Below the pieces are notes generated by a model, which had not been told where the DNA came from, searched no databases, and saw only the letters and a program-made list of their open reading frames with translations. DNA of 64,000 nucleotides, taken from positions 5,270,001 to 5,334,000 of the forward strand of contig NZ_CP032543.1 in the NCBI RefSeq assembly GCF_003610995.1. The letters run 5' to 3'. The translations under genes and the position numbers were made by a program. This document shows positions 60,301-64,000 of the stretch, piece after piece (the first letter of the stretch is position 1; each line of letters begins with the position of its first letter). The DNA comes from Streptomyces griseus subsp. griseus (GTDB lineage Bacteria > Actinomycetota > Actinomycetes > Streptomycetales > Streptomycetaceae).

Positions 60301-61185
60301 TCAAGAACTTGGCCGGAATTCGTTCGTTGCCGGAAAGGCCATGTTCGTTAAGCGGACGTTTCGCCGATCATTGCCGGAATGTTGCCGGGATGTGTGAAGG
60401 CCCGCATTCACAGGGTGGGCACAGGTTCGGTACGTCCGGGGCACATGCGAGCGGCACGCCCGGAAGCGGTTACCGCCCACCTGGTGAGACGGGGGCGGGT
60501 TCTGGCCAGATCCCGCCAGCGGAAGGGGGTGGTCCGCGCGCTGTGCCGCTCGGCGCGCTCGGGCCGGGGCGGCGTCCGCAGGGTGCACCGCGTCCAGCAG
60601 CCCCGTACGAACCGGTCCAGGTCGTCCAGCCCCGCCGCCGCCGGTGTGCCCGGGCCGCCCCCAGCGGATGCGGGATCGCCGCGTGCGGCGCGCGCGTGAC
60701 GGTGGCCGCCCGCCGCGGGGTGACGGTCGGTCCGGCGGACCGCTGGGTCGTCTCGAACCCCGCGGAGTCGCCGCTCGCCGTCGGGCCGAGGAGGGCGGCG
60801 AGCCAGGGACGCCGGGCTGCCTCCGCCCGGAGCTCCAGATGGGCGAGGGGGCGGGGGCGGCCGGGTCCGGCGACGTTCTCCAGGAGAGTGCGGAACGGTG
60901 CGGTCAGCCCCTCGCGGTCGGCGGGGCCCGGTCCGGCGGCGGGCTGGGCGGTGAGTGCGAGGTACTGCTCCAGGCGGCGCTCGGCGACCGCCCGCAGCAC
61001 CGCGTCCCGGGTCGGGAGATAGTTCTTGGTGGTCCCGTCCGGCGCTTCGGCCGCCCGGTCCACGGCCCGGTGGGTGAGGCCGCGGGCCCGGCTGCGCGAG
61101 GCGGCGGTGCGGCCGCTGCCGGGATGAGGTCCGCCCGGATGCGCGCTTTGTGTGCTTCTTGTGAACGAGCTGTGTGCTTGCTCAC
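60301..61185 (-). pseudogene. Broken TetR-family regulator gene
   Basis: The parts of one TetR protein are spread over several frames. A GTG at 61185 opens MSKHTARSQEAHKARIRADL. The HTH then appears in the next frame as GLTHRAVDRAAEAPDGTTKN YLPTRDAVLRAV, a helical segment follows (AHLELRAEAARRPWLAALLG), then GLDDLDRFV in a third frame and LLDAVHPADAA in a fourth. Each shift equals one missing base, near 61100, 60650 and 60610. Family resemblance ends by about 60570. It may be a real pseudogene or an intact gene with sequence errors. It lies between the M4 protease and an LAXTG protein. Confidence 0.7.
60310..60390. promoter_or_regulatory. AdpA-type site and TTGCCGGAA repeats upstream of the M4 protease
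   Basis: TGGCCGGAAT at 60310-60319 matches the published AdpA consensus TGGCSNGWWY. TTGCCGGAA recurs at 60327 and 60371 and TTGCCGGGA at 60382. An inverted repeat TGTGAA-N8-TTCACA follows at 60393-60412. All lie 130-230 bp upstream of the protease start. Confidence 0.45.
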
Positions 61186-61339
61186 ACGGTTCGTTCGCCT
61201 CGCGGGTACAACCCCGTACCCCGCATGGCAGTCAGACCCATTGGCCTCACCCGTGTCTCCCTCCACCTCGAACTCGGACGGCCCTCCCAGCCTTCGTGTC
61301 GCCCCGGCGGCACCCAGACTCTCCAGAGGACCTCATCGC

Positions 61340-62353
61340 ATGAAGATCCGCCGCGCACTGGCCGTCGCAGCAGCGACCGCCGTACTCACTCCGGTCACCC
61401 TCCTGACGTCCTCCGCCGCTTTCGCGACCTCCTCGCCGGCCCCGGAGACCACCGAGAGCTCCCCGGCACCGGAGGAGTCCGAGACGAGCCCGGCGCCCGA
61501 GGAGTCCGAGACGAGCCCCGCCCCCGAGGAGTCGGAGACCTCTCCCGCGCCGGTGGAGAGCGAGACGAGCCCCGCCGCCGAGGAGCCCGCCCTGACCCCG
61601 TCGGAGAGCGCCACCACCCCCGCGCCGAAGCCGACCGTCACCTCGCCGGCCGACATCTGCGACGGCACGGAGGAGCCGACGTTCGACAAGAACCTCCGCA
61701 CCACGCTCTCCGGCCTCCCCTCCAAGGTCGTCGCGGGCAGCGGCTTCCACGGCTTCAAGCTCAACGTGGTCAACAAGGGCGACAACTCCTACCAGCGCGT
61801 CGACCTCGGTGTCTTCGCCGCGCAGGTCGACACCGAGACGTGGGAGGAGACCACCGGCCACCTCACGCTCCAGTTCAAGGACCCGGAGACGGGCGTCTGG
61901 ACCGCCATATCGCTGGACGAGGACGACGAGACCTCCGGCTACCTCGGCTACACCGACATCAAGGCCAAGGAGTCCTTCTCGATCGACCTGCGGCTGAGCG
62001 TGGACAAGAAGGCGCCCGCGGGCTTCGGCTTCGCCCTCACCATCGGCCTCTACGCCGACGACAAGGGCAACTGCGTCTTCGCCGACAGCGAGCAGTTCTA
62101 CGAGTTCGACGTCCTCGCCGCCGGCACCGCCCCGGGCAAGCCCAACGAGGCCGAGCCCCAGGAGGGCGGCAAGAAGCCCCTGCCGGCCAAGCCCGTCGGC
62201 AACAGCCAGGTCAAGCCCGAGGGCACCCTCGCCCAGACCGGTTCGGACTCCAACCTGCCGGTCATCGCGACCATCGGCGGCGTGGCGGTCCTCGCCGGCG
62301 CCGGTGTCGTCTTCGCGCTGGGCCGCCGCCGCAAGGGCGGCGCCACCGCCTGA
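61340..62353 (+). CDS. LAXTG-anchored surface protein with SPAPEESET repeats
   Basis: 337 residues. Signal peptide (AVLTPVTLLTSSAAFA), then four near-identical copies of a SPAPEESET unit and further Pro/Thr/Glu (about 35-105), one beta domain (GFHGFKLNVVNKGDNSYQRV), and a sorting signal LAQTG at 297-301 with hydrophobic helix and RRRKGG tail. The VNKG strand resembles the LAXTG protein encoded at 43980. Substrate of a class E sortase by motif. AGAGGA lies 9 nt before the ATG. The repeats look like a flexible spacer through the wall. Confidence 0.88.
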   Translation: MKIRRALAVAAATAVLTPVTLLTSSAAFATSSPAPETTESSPAPEESETSPAPEESETSPAPEESETSPAPVESETSPAAEEPALTPSESATTPAPKPTVTSPADICDGTEEPTFDKNLRTTLSGLPSKVVAGSGFHGFKLNVVNKGDNSYQRVDLGVFAAQVDTETWEETTGHLTLQFKDPETGVWTAISLDEDDETSGYLGYTDIKAKESFSIDLRLSVDKKAPAGFGFALTIGLYADDKGNCVFADSEQFYEFDVLAAGTAPGKPNEAEPQEGGKKPLPAKPVGNSQVKPEGTLAQTGSDSNLPVIATIGGVAVLAGAGVVFALGRRRKGGATA

Positions 62354-62358
62354 CGTAC

Positions 62359-62404
62359 GTGAGGGGGGTGCCGCCGCCCGGCCGGGCGGCGGCACCCCCC
62401 TCAC
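62359..62404. terminator. 46-bp palindrome between the LAXTG and ABC genes
   Basis: Perfect inverted repeat of GTGAGGGGGGTGCCGCCG-type arms without a loop, between convergent genes. Confidence 0.8.
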
Positions 62405-62411
62405 CGTTCGC

Positions 62412-64000
62412 TCAGACCAGGCTGTCCTTCCACGTCCGGTGCAGCCCGGCGAACCGCCCCGTACCGCCGATGAGTTCGGCCGGCGCACCGTCCTCCACGA
62501 TGCGGCCGCCCTCCATCACCAGCACCCGGTCCGCGATCTCCACGGTGGACAGGCGGTGGGCGATCACCACCGCCGTACGGCCGTGCAGCACCGTGTCCAT
62601 GGCGCGCTGTACCGCCCGCTCGCCGGGGACGTCCAGGGAGCTGGTCGCCTCGTCGAGGATCAGCACCGCCGGGTCCGCCAGCAGGGCACGGGCGAAGGCG
62701 ACCAACTGACGCTGGCCCGCCGAGATCCGGCCGCCCCGCTTCCGTACATCCGTGTCGTACCCCTCGGGCAGCGCGGCGATGAAGTCGTGCGCGCCGATCG
62801 CCTTCGCCGCCCGTTCGATCTCGTCACGGGTGGCGTCCGGGCGGCCGATCGCGATGTTCTCCGCCACCGTCCCGGAGAACAGGAACGCCTCCTGCGTCAC
62901 CATCACCACGCCCTTGCGCAGCTCGGCCGTGGCCAGGTCGCGCAGGTCCACCCCGTCCAGCAGGACCCGGCCGTCGGTCGGGTCGTAGAACCGGGCCAGC
63001 AGCTTGGCCAGCGTCGACTTGCCCGCGCCCGTGGAGCCGACGACCGCCACCGTGGCGCCCGCGGGGATGCGCAGGTCGAAGGTGGGCAGCACCTCGCCGC
63101 CCGTACGGTAGGCGAACCGCACCCCGTCGAAGACGACCTCCCGGCCCGGGAAGTCGCCGGAGCGGGCGGGCAGCTCCTTCGGGTCCGCCGCCACCGGGAC
63201 CGTCGGGGTCTGGGCCAGCAGGCCCGCGATCTTCTCCAGCGAGGCCGCCGCCGACTGGTAGGAGTTGAGGAACATCCCCAGCCGGTCGATCGGGTCGTAG
63301 AGCCGCCGCAGATACAGCACCGCCGCCGCCAGTACCCCGAGCGCCAGCGTCCCGTCGGCCACCCGGTAGGCGCCCCACAGGACCATCGCGGCGACCGCCG
63401 TGTTGGCGACCAGCCGGGAGCCGATGACGTAACGCGCCATCTCCAGCAGCGCGTCCCCGTTGCGCCGCTCGTGCACCTGGTTGAGCGAGGCGAACGCGGC
63501 GTCGTTGGACCGCTCCCGGCGGAACGCCTGGACCGGCCGGATGCCGTTCATGGTCTCCGCGAACTTGACGATCACCGAGGCGATCGCCGTCGACCGCGCC
63601 CCGTACACCACGGCCGCGCGCCGCCGGTAGAGCCGTACCAGCAGATACAGCGGTACGAAGGAGAGCACCGCGATCCCTCCGATGCCGAGGTCCAGCCAGA
63701 GCAGGACCAGCCCGATCGACACGAAGGAGAGGACGACGGTGATCAGCTCCTGGAGCCCCTCGCTCAGCAGCTCCTGGAGGGATTCGACGTCCGTGGTGGA
63801 GCGGGAGATCAGCCGTCCCGAGGTGTAGCGCTCGTGGAAGTCCACGCTCAGCGCCTGGGCGTGGCGGAAGATCCGGCCGCGCAGGTCCAGCAGCGCGTCC
63901 TGGTTGATGCGGGCCGAGCCCCGGACGAACGCGTACTGGAGCACCCCCGCGCCCACCGAGCAGAGCAGGTAGCCCACCGCGACCGCGATCAGCGGCCCGT
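62412..64000 (-). CDS. ABC exporter, membrane plus ATPase (5' end outside window)
   Basis: At least 529 residues, open to the window edge. The membrane part has the usual coupling-helix sequence (GRIFRHAQALSVDFHERYTSG) and several helices. The ATPase has Walker A GSTGAGKST, Q-loop VTQEAFLF, the signature ISAGQRQL, Walker B VLILDEATSSLD and the switch IAHRLS. The complete type is a half-transporter that works as a homo- or heterodimer, exporting lipid, peptide or drug. A partner subunit may lie beyond the edge. The N-terminal helices are missing here. Confidence 0.93.
   Translation of the reverse strand, partial: GPLIAVAVGYLLCSVGAGVLQYAFVRGSARINQDALLDLRGRIFRHAQALSVDFHERYTSGRLISRSTTDVESLQELLSEGLQELITVVLSFVSIGLVLLWLDLGIGGIAVLSFVPLYLLVRLYRRRAAVVYGARSTAIASVIVKFAETMNGIRPVQAFRRERSNDAAFASLNQVHERRNGDALLEMARYVIGSRLVANTAVAAMVLWGAYRVADGTLALGVLAAAVLYLRRLYDPIDRLGMFLNSYQSAAASLEKIAGLLAQTPTVPVAADPKELPARSGDFPGREVVFDGVRFAYRTGGEVLPTFDLRIPAGATVAVVGSTGAGKSTLAKLLARFYDPTDGRVLLDGVDLRDLATAELRKGVVMVTQEAFLFSGTVAENIAIGRPDATRDEIERAAKAIGAHDFIAALPEGYDTDVRKRGGRISAGQRQLVAFARALLADPAVLILDEATSSLDVPGERAVQRAMDTVLHGRTAVVIAHRLSTVEIADRVLVMEGGRIVEDGAPAELIGGTGRFAGLHRTWKDSLV

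Noticed and set aside
1..64000. Secondary-metabolite gene cluster
   Set aside because: No PKS, NRPS, terpene or RiPP core genes are present; only regulators known to affect such clusters.

Overview
The window is a 64-kb piece of a Streptomyces chromosome. The evidence is the strong preference for G or C at third codon positions, the many GTG starts, and a gene order I recognise from memory as the S. coelicolor SCO5397 to SCO5448 region: scy, methylmalonyl-CoA epimerase, thiolase, meaB, a two-component pair, absC, AIM24 genes, icmA, ybbN, pyk, ackA-pta, pfkA and the GlgE-pathway cluster. I see no rRNA, tRNA, CRISPR array, prophage or insertion sequence. It reads as core chromosome with a few accessory inserts.

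Layout. 1-6794: the hyphal-tip scaffold gene scy (3' end off the window), then acyl-CoA metabolism (mce, thiolase, meaB). 6880-10439: an aspartate-rich PepSY protein divergent from a response regulator/histidine kinase pair, then the MarR regulator AbsC. 10589-13519: three AIM24-family genes in one operon, divergent from a DUF3817 membrane protein and a thiamine-binding-type protein. 13693-19682: a cslA/glxA/GH6 set (beta-glycan synthase, radical copper oxidase, GH6 lipoprotein) with an SMI1/KNR4 protein and an unknown between them. 19884-24924: an ArsR-like regulator and MFS exporter, a MarR regulator, a second DUF3817 gene and isobutyryl-CoA mutase icmA. 25100-29154: a secreted GH5 enzyme, a TetR regulator and a YbbN-type thioredoxin/TPR protein. 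29799-32409: a three-gene envelope operon (DUF6230, DUF6114, Pro/Asp-rich exported protein) of unknown function. 32725-38947: pyk, pta-ackA and pfkA. 38977-43786: an Xre regulator and a CitB/DcuR-type two-component system beside its probable target, a dicarboxylate symporter. 43980-45281: an LAXTG surface protein. 45363-56597: glgE-treS-mak-glgB opposite glgP, the trehalose/maltose-1-phosphate route to alpha-glucan. 56823-64000: a secreted alginate-lyase-family protein, an M4 metalloprotease, a broken TetR gene, a second LAXTG protein and a partial ABC exporter.

How the genes work together. Mce, MeaB and IcmA serve short branched-chain and methylmalonyl-CoA flux. pyk, pfkA, pta and ackA control the lower glycolysis/acetate node, and the GlgE block handles storage carbon. 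The cslA/glxA/GH6 set and Scy both belong to tip growth in known streptomycetes. The secreted hydrolases and LAXTG proteins are envelope or extracellular functions.

Data quality. At least six places look like single missing bases, mostly in G/C runs: the cslA-like 3' end, glxA, glgP, and three in the TetR remnant. All shift the frame in the same direction. This suggests sequence errors as much as real pseudogenes, so the broken genes should be read with that in mind.
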